From: an uncultured Eubacteriales bacterium
GTDB lineage: Bacteria; Bacillota; Clostridia; Tissierellales; Peptoniphilaceae
DNA length: 64,000 bases
Direction of reading: 5' to 3'
NCBI GenBank assembly: GCA_900540185.1
Contig: UQFH01000003.1
Span: forward strand, 92,785 to 156,784
Position numbers and translations under genes: made by a program. The notes under the pieces were generated by a model. The model did not search any database, was not told the DNA's origin, and saw only the letters and a program-made list of their open reading frames with translations. The first letter of the stretch is position 1. Each line of letters begins with the position of its first letter. Shown piece after piece: positions 26,516 to 34,289 of this stretch.

Positions 26516-28111
26516 TTATGCCAGATTTATAATTTTATCGAATTCTTTAAGTTCGTCGTCGGAGCGAGGGTGCGTGATGTAAATGACCGTCAAATCAGTT
26601 TCCAAGAGAAAATCTTCAATAGAGTCTTTTGTCTCTTTGTCGAGACTCGAGGTCCCTTCGTCGAGCACAAGTACATTTTTGTCTCTTAGAAGTTCACGCA
26701 AAATCACGAGTCTTTGTCTTTGCCCACCGGAAATATTTTGTCCGTTGTTTGAAAGCACGGTTTCAATTCCGTCGCTTTGCGAATTGATAAATGTGCGAAG
26801 GTCGAGCTTGTCAATTAAGTGCTCCATTTTATCCATCGGCGGATTTTTCAAACCGAGAGTGACGTTTTCAACTATCGAGGTGTTAAAAAGATACGGGTCC
26901 TGACTTATGACACCGATGTTATCGTATATGCTCCTGTAGTCGACGTCTTCGATATTGACGCCGTTTAAAAGAATCGCTCCGGATTTCGGCTTGAGTTCCT
27001 TTAAAATACTTTTTATTATCGTGGTCTTTCCGGAACCCGACTTTCCCGTGATTGCAACTTTTTCACCCTTTCCGATTGAGAAAGAGAGATCCTTTATAAC
27101 ATCGTGGTCTCCATAGGAAATCGAAATATTTTCAAAGTCTATATTCTTTATATCTTCGAGCTTTTCTCCGGATTTATCTGCGAATATAGGGAACAACTTT
27201 TCAAAAATCGGATTTACGGAATTTATTGTGCCAAACCCGTTTAATATGGAAGACACACCGCCGTAAATGGTCTGTGAGAAATTGAAGAGCCCGACAATTG
27301 CGCCGACTGAAATATATCCGAGATATACGAGAACAAGACTTGCCAAAACATAAATAAATTGGCTGAAAATACTTGCAAATGAAATAAAACTTTCATAGAG
27401 AGACATATGAACATAGTATTCGTAGATGTCCGCTTCGAATTTTTCGGAAATATCGCCGATTTTTTCTTTGAAATCTTTTTCGAGATTGTTTCTTTTAAAT
27501 ATGCCGAATCCATTTAGGATGTCCGTCAAAAACGAGAGAAAAGTTTCACGTGAATTACTGTAGAAAGCACTTGTTTTCTCGATTTTAGGAGAAAGAAGTT
27601 TCGGAGTTATCATAGAAAGCGCCATTGTGAGCGGGAAAATAAGAATATAGCTCCAATGGACAAGCGCAGCTCCGACAAGCGAGAATATAATTGAGACGGC
27701 GGCACGAACTATTTGAATATATGCGCCGACCCCGTTGTTTCTTATGTAGCTTGTGTCGGTTGAAAGCTGACTGACATATGAGCCGCTCGAGCTGAAATCG
27801 GATACACCGGTTGCATTTATTATTGCAAATGCGGAGTCGTTTCTAATATCGTTTATAACATTTTGCGAGAGTTTGTAGCCCGAAAGGGAAGTGAATCTCT
27901 TTACAATTACAAGTGCGAGCATAGAAACAAGCGAGTAGACAAGCGTTGTGAGAAACGCACGTTTGTCCTGTGCAATGGCATCGTTTGTAAGATTGATGTT
28001 GAAAAAAGTGTTTACAAGCCAAATAAGGTTTTCAACAATTACGAGTGCGAGAAATGTAAAATTCCTTCCGGGATACTTTTTTAAGTACGATTTAAGTGTT
28101 TTGTTTATCAT
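26516..28111 (-). CDS. Single ABC exporter half-transporter
   Basis: 531 residues, on the short side for the type. Membrane domain about 1-300 with six segments; ATPase domain from about 330: Walker A GKSGSGKTT (about 354), signature NISGGQRQRLVI, Walker B VLVLDEGTSSLD (Gly in place of the usual Pro/Ala/Ser), switch His in YITHPRS. AAGGAGG-type site before the ATG. With no partner gene next to it, it may act as a homodimer. Substrate unknown; two further ABC pairs flank it at some distance. Confidence 0.88.
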   Translation of the reverse strand: MINKTLKSYLKKYPGRNFTFLALVIVENLIWLVNTFFNINLTNDAIAQDKRAFLTTLVYSLVSMLALVIVKRFTSLSGYKLSQNVINDIRNDSAFAIINATGVSDFSSSGSYVSQLSTDTSYIRNNGVGAYIQIVRAAVSIIFSLVGAALVHWSYILIFPLTMALSMITPKLLSPKIEKTSAFYSNSRETFLSFLTDILNGFGIFKRNNLEKDFKEKIGDISEKFEADIYEYYVHMSLYESFISFASIFSQFIYVLASLVLVYLGYISVGAIVGLFNFSQTIYGGVSSILNGFGTINSVNPIFEKLFPIFADKSGEKLEDIKNIDFENISISYGDHDVIKDLSFSIGKGEKVAITGKSGSGKTTIIKSILKELKPKSGAILLNGVNIEDVDYRSIYDNIGVISQDPYLFNTSIVENVTLGLKNPPMDKMEHLIDKLDLRTFINSQSDGIETVLSNNGQNISGGQRQRLVILRELLRDKNVLVLDEGTSSLDKETKDSIEDFLLETDLTVIYITHPRSDDELKEFDKIINLA

Positions 28112-28158
28112 GTTCTCCTCCTTAATATGAATTTAATTGTATAAATCGCTATAATACT

Positions 28159-28167
28159 ATTATACCA
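28159..28167 (-). promoter_or_regulatory. Extended -10 promoter of the single ABC gene
   Basis: Minus strand TGG-TATAAT (28167-28159), about 48 bases before the ATG. The same TGG-TATAAT form recurs before the genes at 32034 and 46769. Confidence 0.45.
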
Positions 28168-28188
28168 TATTTACAAATATATTCTACC

Positions 28189-28208
28189 ATATATATATAT
28201 ATATATAT
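28189..28208. repeat. (AT)10 dinucleotide tract
   Basis: Twenty bases of alternating A and T in the gap between the two minus-strand ABC units; a likely slippage site upstream of the promoter at 28159. Confidence 0.9.
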
Positions 28209-28283
28209 CAACGAAATAAAAATTTATTTTTAACAATTTTAGTCGTATAAAAATATCAAAACTAATCTAAATTAAAATTTCAC

Positions 28284-28309
28284 AAAAAAATACCCCGGAC
28301 ACGCCGGGG
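28284..28309 (-). terminator. Terminator of the ABC exporter pair
   Basis: CCCCGG (28293-28298) pairs with CCGGGG (28304-28309) around ACACG; A7 at 28284-28290 gives the T-run on the minus strand. Confidence 0.85.
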
Positions 28310-28314
28310 CAATT

Positions 28315-30285
28315 TTAGTTTTTCTTGTCGAGTTGCAGTTGATAGAGTCTGTAGTAGTAACCGCGTTTTTCCATAAGTTCTTCGTGGTTTCCGACTTCAA
28401 CAATCTCGCCTTTATTCATTACATAAATTCTATCCATATCGCTTATTGTAGAAAGTCTGTGCGCAATTGCGATAGTGGTTCTGTCTTTCATAAGCTCCTT
28501 TAGACCTTCTTGAATAAGGATTTCCGTTTCCGTGTCGATTGAAGCGGTCGCTTCGTCCAAAATCAAGATTTCAGGGTCTCTAAGAATTGTTCTTGCAAAA
28601 GAGAGGAGCTGTCTTTGACCGGTGGAAAGCGTGCTTCCACGTTCTTGAACAGGTGTGTCGTAGCCTTCACTCAAATTTCTTACAAAGTCGTCTGCGCGCA
28701 CGCGTTTTGATGCGGCTTCGATGGCCTCGTCGTCAAATTTTTCTCCGAGTGTGATATTGTATCTTATATCGCCCGAGAAAAGGAAAACGTCTTGAAGAAC
28801 AAATCCGATTCTTCGTCTGAGTTCATCGGTTTCCATAGTTCTTATGTCCACTCCGTCGACAAAGATGTTTCCGGAGTCTATGTCATAAAATCTTGCAAGA
28901 ACTGACATAATTGAACTCTTTCCGGCGCCTGTTGCACCGACAAATGCAACCGATTCACCTTTCTTGACTTTGAAATTTATACCTTTTAAAACCTCTTCGC
29001 CGGGAATATATGAAAATCTTACATCGCGGAATTCGATAGAACCTTCTTCCGCTTCGATATTTTCTTTTGCATATTCAGGAAGCGGTTTTATTTTTGTGTC
29101 CGTTTCCAAAAGCTTTATAATCTTTTCAACGCTAGCAAAAGCAAGTTGCATGATATTGTATCTTTCTGTGATTTCCATAATCGGTCTGAAGAACTGTTTC
29201 AGATATGTTATGAAAAGAAAGAGCGTACCGAATTCGATGTTTGATTTTATAACTTGACCGCCGCCGTAGTAGATTAAAAATGCCTCTCCGAGGGATCTTA
29301 TGATTTCTATTGTAGGTCTAAAAAATGCGTGGTTTCTGACTTGTTTTAAAATTGTGTCGAGATAGTCCTTGTTCCTTTCATCGAATTTTTCTTCCATCTT
29401 CTTTTCTTTACCGAATATTCTTATGATACTCATGCCGCTCAAATATTCGTTTAAAACTGTATTTATTATTGAAAGCTTCGTTCTTGCTGCTCTAAAAATT
29501 CTAAATTGAATATTTCTAAAGACAATACTTATTGCAACGATTACAGGAATCATTGTAAAACACATGAGTGCGAGTTTGTAGTCGAGTCTAAGCATGAGAA
29601 CCATAATTCCTATTATAACTCCGAAGTCGGCGATAAAACTTATCAAAACGTTTGAGTAGAATTGCGAGAGCGTTTGCGTGTCGCTTATAACTCTTGTCAT
29701 GAGTCGACCGACCGGCATATTGTTGAAGAATGTATGGTTTTGCTCAAGCACGTGGTTGAAAGTGAGTTTTCTTATATCGTAGATTATGCTTGCGCCGCTC
29801 TTTCCAAGTGTAAAGTTAAAAATCCATGTTGCAAGGAAGTTTGAAAATACTGCAATTAAATAATATAATCCGATTTTTGTTACAGCTGAAATGTCCCTTT
29901 GACGGTAATCCTTGTATACGTTATCATCAATGAGTTCAAGTTTTTCGTCGCCTTCCATAAGATATCTTTCGCCGTCACTAGTGCTTATTGTGAAATTCTT
30001 AGCATTTTCCGGAATTTCTTTAAGTTCGGTTGTACGTTTAAAATATCTTCCTCCGACATTAAGCGCATCTTCGCTCGTTTCTACTTCGACCATCGGAATG
30101 ACGTCGCCTGAAATATAATCGTCGATTGCGATTTTTATGAGGTACGGGTTTAAAAGTGAGAGGAGAGTTGAGATGATGACGAAAAAGAGCGCCATCAAAA
30201 GCTGCTTTGTATAAGGCTTTGCGAATTTTAAAAGATATTTAAAGAGTTTCGATTTATCTTCTTTTACTTCAACTACTTTTTGCAT
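28315..30285 (-). CDS. Heterodimeric ABC exporter, BmrD/YheH-like subunit
   Basis: 656 residues, longer than usual because about 75 polar residues (about 55-130) sit between membrane segments 1 and 2 and should face outside; Bacillus BmrD has a similar extension. ATPase domain from about 410: Walker A GATGAGKSS (about 440), Walker B ILILDEATASID with catalytic Glu, and switch His in IAIAHRLST. The signature is LSTGQRQLL rather than LSGGQ. Its start is the base after the partner's stop. In this class one ATP site is degenerate: this subunit gives the sound Walker motifs but the altered signature. Role: probably multidrug or lipid export. Confidence 0.9.
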   Translation of the reverse strand: MQKVVEVKEDKSKLFKYLLKFAKPYTKQLLMALFFVIISTLLSLLNPYLIKIAIDDYISGDVIPMVEVETSEDALNVGGRYFKRTTELKEIPENAKNFTISTSDGERYLMEGDEKLELIDDNVYKDYRQRDISAVTKIGLYYLIAVFSNFLATWIFNFTLGKSGASIIYDIRKLTFNHVLEQNHTFFNNMPVGRLMTRVISDTQTLSQFYSNVLISFIADFGVIIGIMVLMLRLDYKLALMCFTMIPVIVAISIVFRNIQFRIFRAARTKLSIINTVLNEYLSGMSIIRIFGKEKKMEEKFDERNKDYLDTILKQVRNHAFFRPTIEIIRSLGEAFLIYYGGGQVIKSNIEFGTLFLFITYLKQFFRPIMEITERYNIMQLAFASVEKIIKLLETDTKIKPLPEYAKENIEAEEGSIEFRDVRFSYIPGEEVLKGINFKVKKGESVAFVGATGAGKSSIMSVLARFYDIDSGNIFVDGVDIRTMETDELRRRIGFVLQDVFLFSGDIRYNITLGEKFDDEAIEAASKRVRADDFVRNLSEGYDTPVQERGSTLSTGQRQLLSFARTILRDPEILILDEATASIDTETEILIQEGLKELMKDRTTIAIAHRLSTISDMDRIYVMNKGEIVEVGNHEELMEKRGYYYRLYQLQLDKKN

Positions 30286-32034
30286 CTAAAACCCTCCTTT
30301 TAATTCATCTTCAAGCAATTGATTTTGATACATTTTATTGTATTCTCCATCAAGCTCTACAAGTTCGTCGTGTGTTCCTCTTTCTTTTATATGACCGTCT
30401 TCGAGGAATATGATTTCATCACAAGCTTTAATCGTTGAAATTCTGTGCGCAATAATGACTTCCGTTGCATTGATTTTTGAAAGCGCTTCCAAAATGCTCT
30501 TTTCGGTATTTGTGTCAACAGCCGAAAGCGAATCGTCGAGCACGAGTAGGCTCGGATTTTTTATTAATGCACGCGCAATTGAAACACGTTGCTTTTGTCC
30601 ACCCGACAATGTGACACCTCTTTCGCCTATAACTGTGTCAAAATCGTCTTTGAAATCCATAATGTCGTTATAGACTCCGGATTTCTTTGCTGCATCATAC
30701 ACTTCATCAACGTCGTAGTCACGTTCAAATGAAAATGCGATATTTTCTCTTAAACTTTCCGAGAAAAGGAAATTGTCTTGCGGTACATAGCCCGTTTTTT
30801 CAGACAAGTCATTTATTCTGATTCTTTCAATCGGTTGATTGTCGATTAAAATTTCGCCCTCATCAGGCAGATATTCTCTAAAAATGAGTTTTAAAATTGT
30901 GGACTTTGAGCTTCCCGTTTTTCCGACAAGAGCAAGGCTCTTTCCGTTTTCAAGTTTAAAACTGATATTTTTAAGCGCATAATTTTCTTCGCCCGGATAT
31001 TTGAATGAAACATTTTTAAACTCAATCGACGTTTTGTCTTCCGGTAAACGAATCGGATTTTCAACATCTTTGATTGTAGGTTTGTTTTTGAGCATTTCGT
31101 CAATTCTAAAAAGCCCGGCGCTTCCTTGTTGGATTTGTCCGATAATAATGCCGAGACTTCTTGCCGGCCACATAATAATTCCTACATAAGTATATAATGC
31201 GACAAAGTCCCCAAGACTTATTGTGCCGTCAATAACATATCTTGCACCGAAGAATATGACAAGCATATAACTGATTCCTGCAAGGAGAACCATAAACGGG
31301 AAAAAGAATGTTTGTGTCTTTACAACATTTAAATCTTTGTTATAGTAGTTTTTGTTAGCTTCATCAAAACGCTTCTTAGTGCTTTCTTCTTCAACAAACG
31401 CTTTTACGACTGAAATGCCCGAAAAACTTTCCGTTGTAACGTCACTTAATTTTGCATAAGCCTCTTGTCTTTTTCTAAATATTTTATAGAAAACTTTTCC
31501 TGAAGCAATAACTATTGCAGCGGTTATAGGAATAGGAAAAAGAGTTGTTGCTGTCATTCTTATTCCGACCGTTCGAATCATCATAATAATTGTGAAAATA
31601 AGCATGAATGAAGAGTCGACACTCATCATTATACCTTCACCGGTAAACATTCTGACCGAGTTTATATCGTTTGTAGCATATGCCATAAGATCTCCGATTT
31701 TGTGGTAGTTGTAAAACTCGTTATCCATGCTTAGCCAGTGGTTGAAGAGTTGTCTTCTTATGTCATATTCAATTCTTCTTGCACTTCCGAAAAGACACAC
31801 GCGCCAAAAATATCTTCCGATACTCATTATGAGTCCCGCGCCGATTGTCAAAAGGGCGTAAGTAACAAGTTTGTCTTTTGTAAGAGTGCCGTTTTGATAG
31901 TCGTTTGCAAAATTTCTTAAGATTTGCGGCACATAAATCACGAGCGTGTCAATTACTATGAGCCATAAAACACCAATGATATATTTAGTCTTATATGGCT
32001 TCATATATCTTGATATCGACTTTAAAAATTTCAT
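30286..32034 (-). CDS. Heterodimeric ABC exporter, BmrC/YheI-like subunit with degenerate ATP site
   Basis: 582 residues behind AGGAGG. Six membrane segments in about 1-300, ATPase domain from about 335. Walker A is GKTGSSKST (Ser for the sixth-position Gly) and Walker B ends VLDDSLSAVD, with Asp in place of the catalytic Glu; the signature LSGGQKQRVS is intact. This is the classic pattern of the inactive-site half of TM287/288-, LmrCD- and BmrCD-type exporters and predicts one hydrolytic and one regulatory ATP site in the dimer. First gene of the pair; a palindrome at 32049-32065 lies in its leader. Confidence 0.92.
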   Translation of the reverse strand: MKFLKSISRYMKPYKTKYIIGVLWLIVIDTLVIYVPQILRNFANDYQNGTLTKDKLVTYALLTIGAGLIMSIGRYFWRVCLFGSARRIEYDIRRQLFNHWLSMDNEFYNYHKIGDLMAYATNDINSVRMFTGEGIMMSVDSSFMLIFTIIMMIRTVGIRMTATTLFPIPITAAIVIASGKVFYKIFRKRQEAYAKLSDVTTESFSGISVVKAFVEEESTKKRFDEANKNYYNKDLNVVKTQTFFFPFMVLLAGISYMLVIFFGARYVIDGTISLGDFVALYTYVGIIMWPARSLGIIIGQIQQGSAGLFRIDEMLKNKPTIKDVENPIRLPEDKTSIEFKNVSFKYPGEENYALKNISFKLENGKSLALVGKTGSSKSTILKLIFREYLPDEGEILIDNQPIERIRINDLSEKTGYVPQDNFLFSESLRENIAFSFERDYDVDEVYDAAKKSGVYNDIMDFKDDFDTVIGERGVTLSGGQKQRVSIARALIKNPSLLVLDDSLSAVDTNTEKSILEALSKINATEVIIAHRISTIKACDEIIFLEDGHIKERGTHDELVELDGEYNKMYQNQLLEDELKGGF

Positions 32035-32048
32035 AATACCTCCTCATC

Positions 32049-32065
32049 ATTTCGGTAACCGAAAT
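32049..32065 (-). promoter_or_regulatory. Palindromic operator-like site before the ABC exporter pair
   Basis: ATTTCGGT-A-ACCGAAAT, perfect 8-base arms around one base. It lies between the likely promoter (TGG-TATAAT at 32107-32099, minus strand) and the AGGAGG site. Size and shape fit a TetR- or MarR-type repressor; the regulator gene is not adjacent. Confidence 0.55.
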
Positions 32066-32098
32066 ATAATAATAAAAAAATATAATTCATTTAGAATT

Positions 32099-32107
32099 AT
32101 TATACCA
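32099..32107 (-). promoter_or_regulatory. Extended -10 promoter of the ABC exporter pair
   Basis: Minus strand TGG-TATAAT (32107-32099), 65 bases before the ATG. A 7-base inverted repeat ATAATTC/GAATTAT lies just downstream (32082-32100). Confidence 0.45.
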
Positions 32108-32296
32108 CAAATTTTATAAAAAAACACATAAATGAAAAAAAGAAATAAATAGATTAAAATAAAAACGAGTTTAGATTAATTTGATGCCATATCTGTTTAA
32201 AAAAATACATATAGGGTAATAAATATATAGTTGGATTAAATAAACTCAATAGCAGTTGAATTTATTGATGCAAATATTATAACGGAGGTTTTATAT

Positions 32297-32734
32297 ATGA
32301 AAATTTTTGACATGATTGAAGCAAAAAGAAGAGAAGAAAGAAGAAAGAAACTTATCGAAGACGGCATGAAATGTTTAACCGGTCTTGCAACAGGACTTGC
32401 AATCGGCGGAGCTGCAGGCATTTTGTTTGCACCTAAGAGCGGAGACGAAACCAGAGAAGACATCAAAAATTTCTACAACGAAAAGAAAGAACAAGCTGAA
32501 GAAATGGCATTGAACGCAAAAGAAAAAGTTCAAGATAAGGCACAAGGCATTTACGACAAGGGCAAAAAAGCTCTTGATGATGCAAAGGATAAGGCTGACG
32601 ATATGAAATTGAAAGCACTTGACAAAGCTGAAGATGCAATCGACAATACAAAGGAAGGTCTTGAAAAAGCTAAAAAAGAAGCTGATAAAGCAGCTGACAA
32701 AGCAGAAGAAAAAATAGAAAAAGCAAAGAAATAG
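32297..32734 (+). CDS. YtxH domain protein
   Basis: 145 residues. After a charged N-terminus (EAKRREERRKKL) comes one glycine-rich membrane segment (about 30-50: GLATGLAIGGAAGILFAPKSG), the YtxH signature, and then a long Lys/Glu/Ala-rich helix (about 55-145) with repeated K-A-x-D and D-K-A motifs, likely a coiled coil. YtxH proteins are envelope-associated stress proteins of unclear role. ACGGAGG precedes the ATG by nine bases. The next gene, also a membrane-anchored helix, follows after 10 bases. Confidence 0.85.
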   Translation: MKIFDMIEAKRREERRKKLIEDGMKCLTGLATGLAIGGAAGILFAPKSGDETREDIKNFYNEKKEQAEEMALNAKEKVQDKAQGIYDKGKKALDDAKDKADDMKLKALDKAEDAIDNTKEGLEKAKKEADKAADKAEEKIEKAKK

Positions 32735-32744
32735 GTGACGATTT

Positions 32745-33266
32745 ATGACAACTTGGGAAATAATTAAATATATCCTGTTATATATCGTTATGGGTGCGGG
32801 AGTTTTTGCTCTCGTCGGACTTGGAATGTTTTTGGTAAATCTTGCAAAGACTGTGAAAAGTGCAAAGACAATTTTGGATGACAACAAGCCTGCGATAGAT
32901 CACTCTTTAAGTGTTCTCCCTGAGGTTGTGGAAAATGTTTCCGATATAACTTACAGTGTTGGAGAAATCGCCGAAAAGAGCAAACCTGAAATTGCGACTA
33001 TATTATCCAATGTTTCAAGCGTTTCAAACGATGTATCACATGTAACAGGAACAGCAAAAGATGCGACTGACAGTGTTGCTTATGGAATAAAACAAGTCGC
33101 AAGCGGACTTGAAGAAGTCGGAAATAAGACAAAAGAAACAGCCGAAAATGTTTCAAATCTCTTTCAAAGGGGAGTAAACGGTGTAAAATACAATTTCTTT
33201 GAAACAAAAAAGGATGTATTAAGTAGAATTATTTCAACTGTTGACTCAATCAAAAATTTGTTTTAA
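32745..33266 (+). CDS. DUF948-like membrane-anchored helical protein
   Basis: 173 residues: one membrane segment (about 7-32), then a long amphipathic helical region with repeats of V-S-x-V-S and T-K-E-T that looks like a methyl-accepting-protein-type coiled coil without a signalling tip. This layout is that of DUF948 (YtxG), which sits next to ytxH in Bacillus. Function unknown; the pair probably works at the membrane. The start follows ATAGGTGACGATTT. A strong terminator follows. Confidence 0.75.
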   Translation: MTTWEIIKYILLYIVMGAGVFALVGLGMFLVNLAKTVKSAKTILDDNKPAIDHSLSVLPEVVENVSDITYSVGEIAEKSKPEIATILSNVSSVSNDVSHVTGTAKDATDSVAYGIKQVASGLEEVGNKTKETAENVSNLFQRGVNGVKYNFFETKKDVLSRIISTVDSIKNLF

Positions 33267-33268
33267 AA

Positions 33269-33300
33269 AAAGGACATGCCCACTAAGGCGTGTCCTTTTA
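33269..33300 (+). terminator. Terminator of the ytxH-like pair
   Basis: AAAGGACATGCC (33269-33280), CACTAA loop, GGCGTGTCCTTT (33287-33298), then TTA. One G-T pair. Confidence 0.85.
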
Positions 33301-33314
33301 TCTACATATAAAAA

Positions 33315-33367
33315 CCGGGAATAATTATAACCCGGCTAAAAATTTATGAATCGTGAAAGCCACGATT
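33315..33367 (-). terminator. Terminators of the 44-residue membrane protein gene
   Basis: Two hairpins on the minus strand: CACGATT/AATCGTG (33361-33367 with 33349-33355), followed by AAATTTTT, and CCCGG/CCGGG (33331-33335 with 33315-33319), followed by TTTTT. The stop codon starts in the first arm. Confidence 0.6.
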
Positions 33368-33501
33368 TATTTTTTTCTATTTGTTTCATCCATATATCCA
33401 AAAAAATCTTTTGCATCGTCATCATTTCCTCCGTTTGAGCCGGAGTTATTCATCGTTGAAACAACGAGCACAAGGAGCAAGAATATTAAAACAACTCCCA
33501 T
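33367..33501 (-). CDS. 44-residue single-span membrane peptide, unknown
   Basis: A short gene with GGAGG (33515-33511) nine bases before its ATG. The product begins MGVVLIFLLLVLVVSTMN, a membrane segment of about 16 residues, followed by a polar tail (NNSGSNGGNDDDAKDFFGYMDE, ending NRKK). Codon use and ribosome site resemble the neighbours, and two hairpin terminators follow it. It runs divergently from the glucosaminidase-like gene at 33661. A longer plus-strand frame over the same bases lacks a ribosome site. Function unknown. Confidence 0.65.
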   Translation of the reverse strand: MGVVLIFLLLVLVVSTMNNSGSNGGNDDDAKDFFGYMDETNRKK

Positions 33502-33537
33502 AATATCGAACCTCCTTTTCAATGAATTTATACCCCG

Positions 33538-33591
33538 AAGTGGGGAAGTTAAATCTTATAAACAGCATTATCACTCATATAAGTGGGGAAG
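33538..33591. repeat. Direct repeat pair AAGTGGGGAAG between divergent genes
   Basis: Identical 11-mers at 33538-33548 and 33581-33591, 43 bases apart (about four helix turns, so on one DNA face). The second is just upstream of the -35 of the gene at 33661; the first is near the start region of the minus-strand peptide. It may be an activator or repressor site. Confidence 0.45.
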
Positions 33592-33603
33592 AGTTTAAAA
33601 AAT

Positions 33604-33632
33604 TTGCATTCTTTAAAAAAATGATATATAAT
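33604..33632 (+). promoter_or_regulatory. Promoter of the glucosaminidase-like gene
   Basis: TTGCAT (33604-33609), 17-base spacer, TATAAT (33627-33632). Confidence 0.65.
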
Positions 33633-33660
33633 ATTTTATGTTCACAAGAACGGAGGTAAT

Positions 33661-34281
33661 ATGCGAAAATTTTTAACTGTTCTCGCTTGCGTTGGGATGC
33701 TCGTTACGACAGCCCTTGCAGAGGGAGAGCTAAAAACAGAAGTTAAGCCAAAAGTTTTTCACAACACAAATATATACAAGACAAATTTACACAAACCTAG
33801 CGGCTTGACTTCAGAGGAAATCAATCATATCCTTGATGGCACAAGCCTAAATGGTTATGGTAAGATATTTAGAGAGATGGAAGATAGGTATAATGCAAAC
33901 GCTGTGTTTGCAATTTCAATTGCATCGATTGAAGGCGGAATCGAATCCGGAAGAGTTGACGGCAAAAACAATTATTTCGGGCTGATGTTTCGCGGAAAGA
34001 AAATATATTATAAAGATATAGCCGACAATATTATGGCATTTGGAGAGCTGATGAACAATTCGACCTTTATTAATAAAGAGTTTATGGCTTTTTCAAAATC
34101 ATATTGTCCGCTGCACGATGCAAAGTGGAGAGATTTGGTTTTTGTTAAATTCTCGAGTTTTATGAATAAACTCAAGAATTTTGATGAAGAAGAAAAGTAT
34201 GAAACGGTCGATTTAATTGACCCGGTAAGGTACAACGATTTAATAATAAGTTTGAAATTAGAGTCATCTGAATTGGCATGA
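33661..34281 (+). CDS. Secreted glucosaminidase-domain protein
   Basis: 206 residues behind CGGAGG. Sec signal peptide about 1-20 (MRKFLTV..., cut after ALA). The domain from about 45 follows the pattern of bacterial N-acetylglucosaminidases of the LytD/AtlA type (PF01832): PSGLTSEEINHILDGTSLNG, then FREMEDRYNANAVFAISIAS-IEGGIESGR with a candidate catalytic Glu at about 98, then KNNYFGLMFR. These enzymes cut peptidoglycan between GlcNAc and MurNAc. The catalytic block usually reads A-L-E-S-G-W-G; here it is S-I-E-G-G-I-E, so activity is likely but not certain. The next gene follows after 8 bases. Confidence 0.8.
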   Translation: MRKFLTVLACVGMLVTTALAEGELKTEVKPKVFHNTNIYKTNLHKPSGLTSEEINHILDGTSLNGYGKIFREMEDRYNANAVFAISIASIEGGIESGRVDGKNNYFGLMFRGKKIYYKDIADNIMAFGELMNNSTFINKEFMAFSKSYCPLHDAKWRDLVFVKFSSFMNKLKNFDEEEKYETVDLIDPVRYNDLIISLKLESSELA

Positions 34282-34289
34282 GGTGAGTT

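Noticed and set aside
28189..28208. (AT)10 as a phase-variation switch
   Set aside because: It lies upstream of the promoter's -35 region, not in its spacer or in a gene; called only as a simple repeat.
32049..32065. Assigning the palindrome to the MarR protein at 36382
   Set aside because: The gene is 4.3 kb away in a different operon and no copy of the site was seen before it; the link is untested.
32270..32288. Promoter TTGAAT-16-TATAAC before the YtxH gene
   Set aside because: It would start RNA after the ribosome site, so it cannot be the working promoter as drawn.
33353..33598. 81-residue plus-strand frame
   Set aside because: No ribosome site and it opens on a terminator arm; the minus-strand 44-residue gene over the same bases has a proper site and sensible product.
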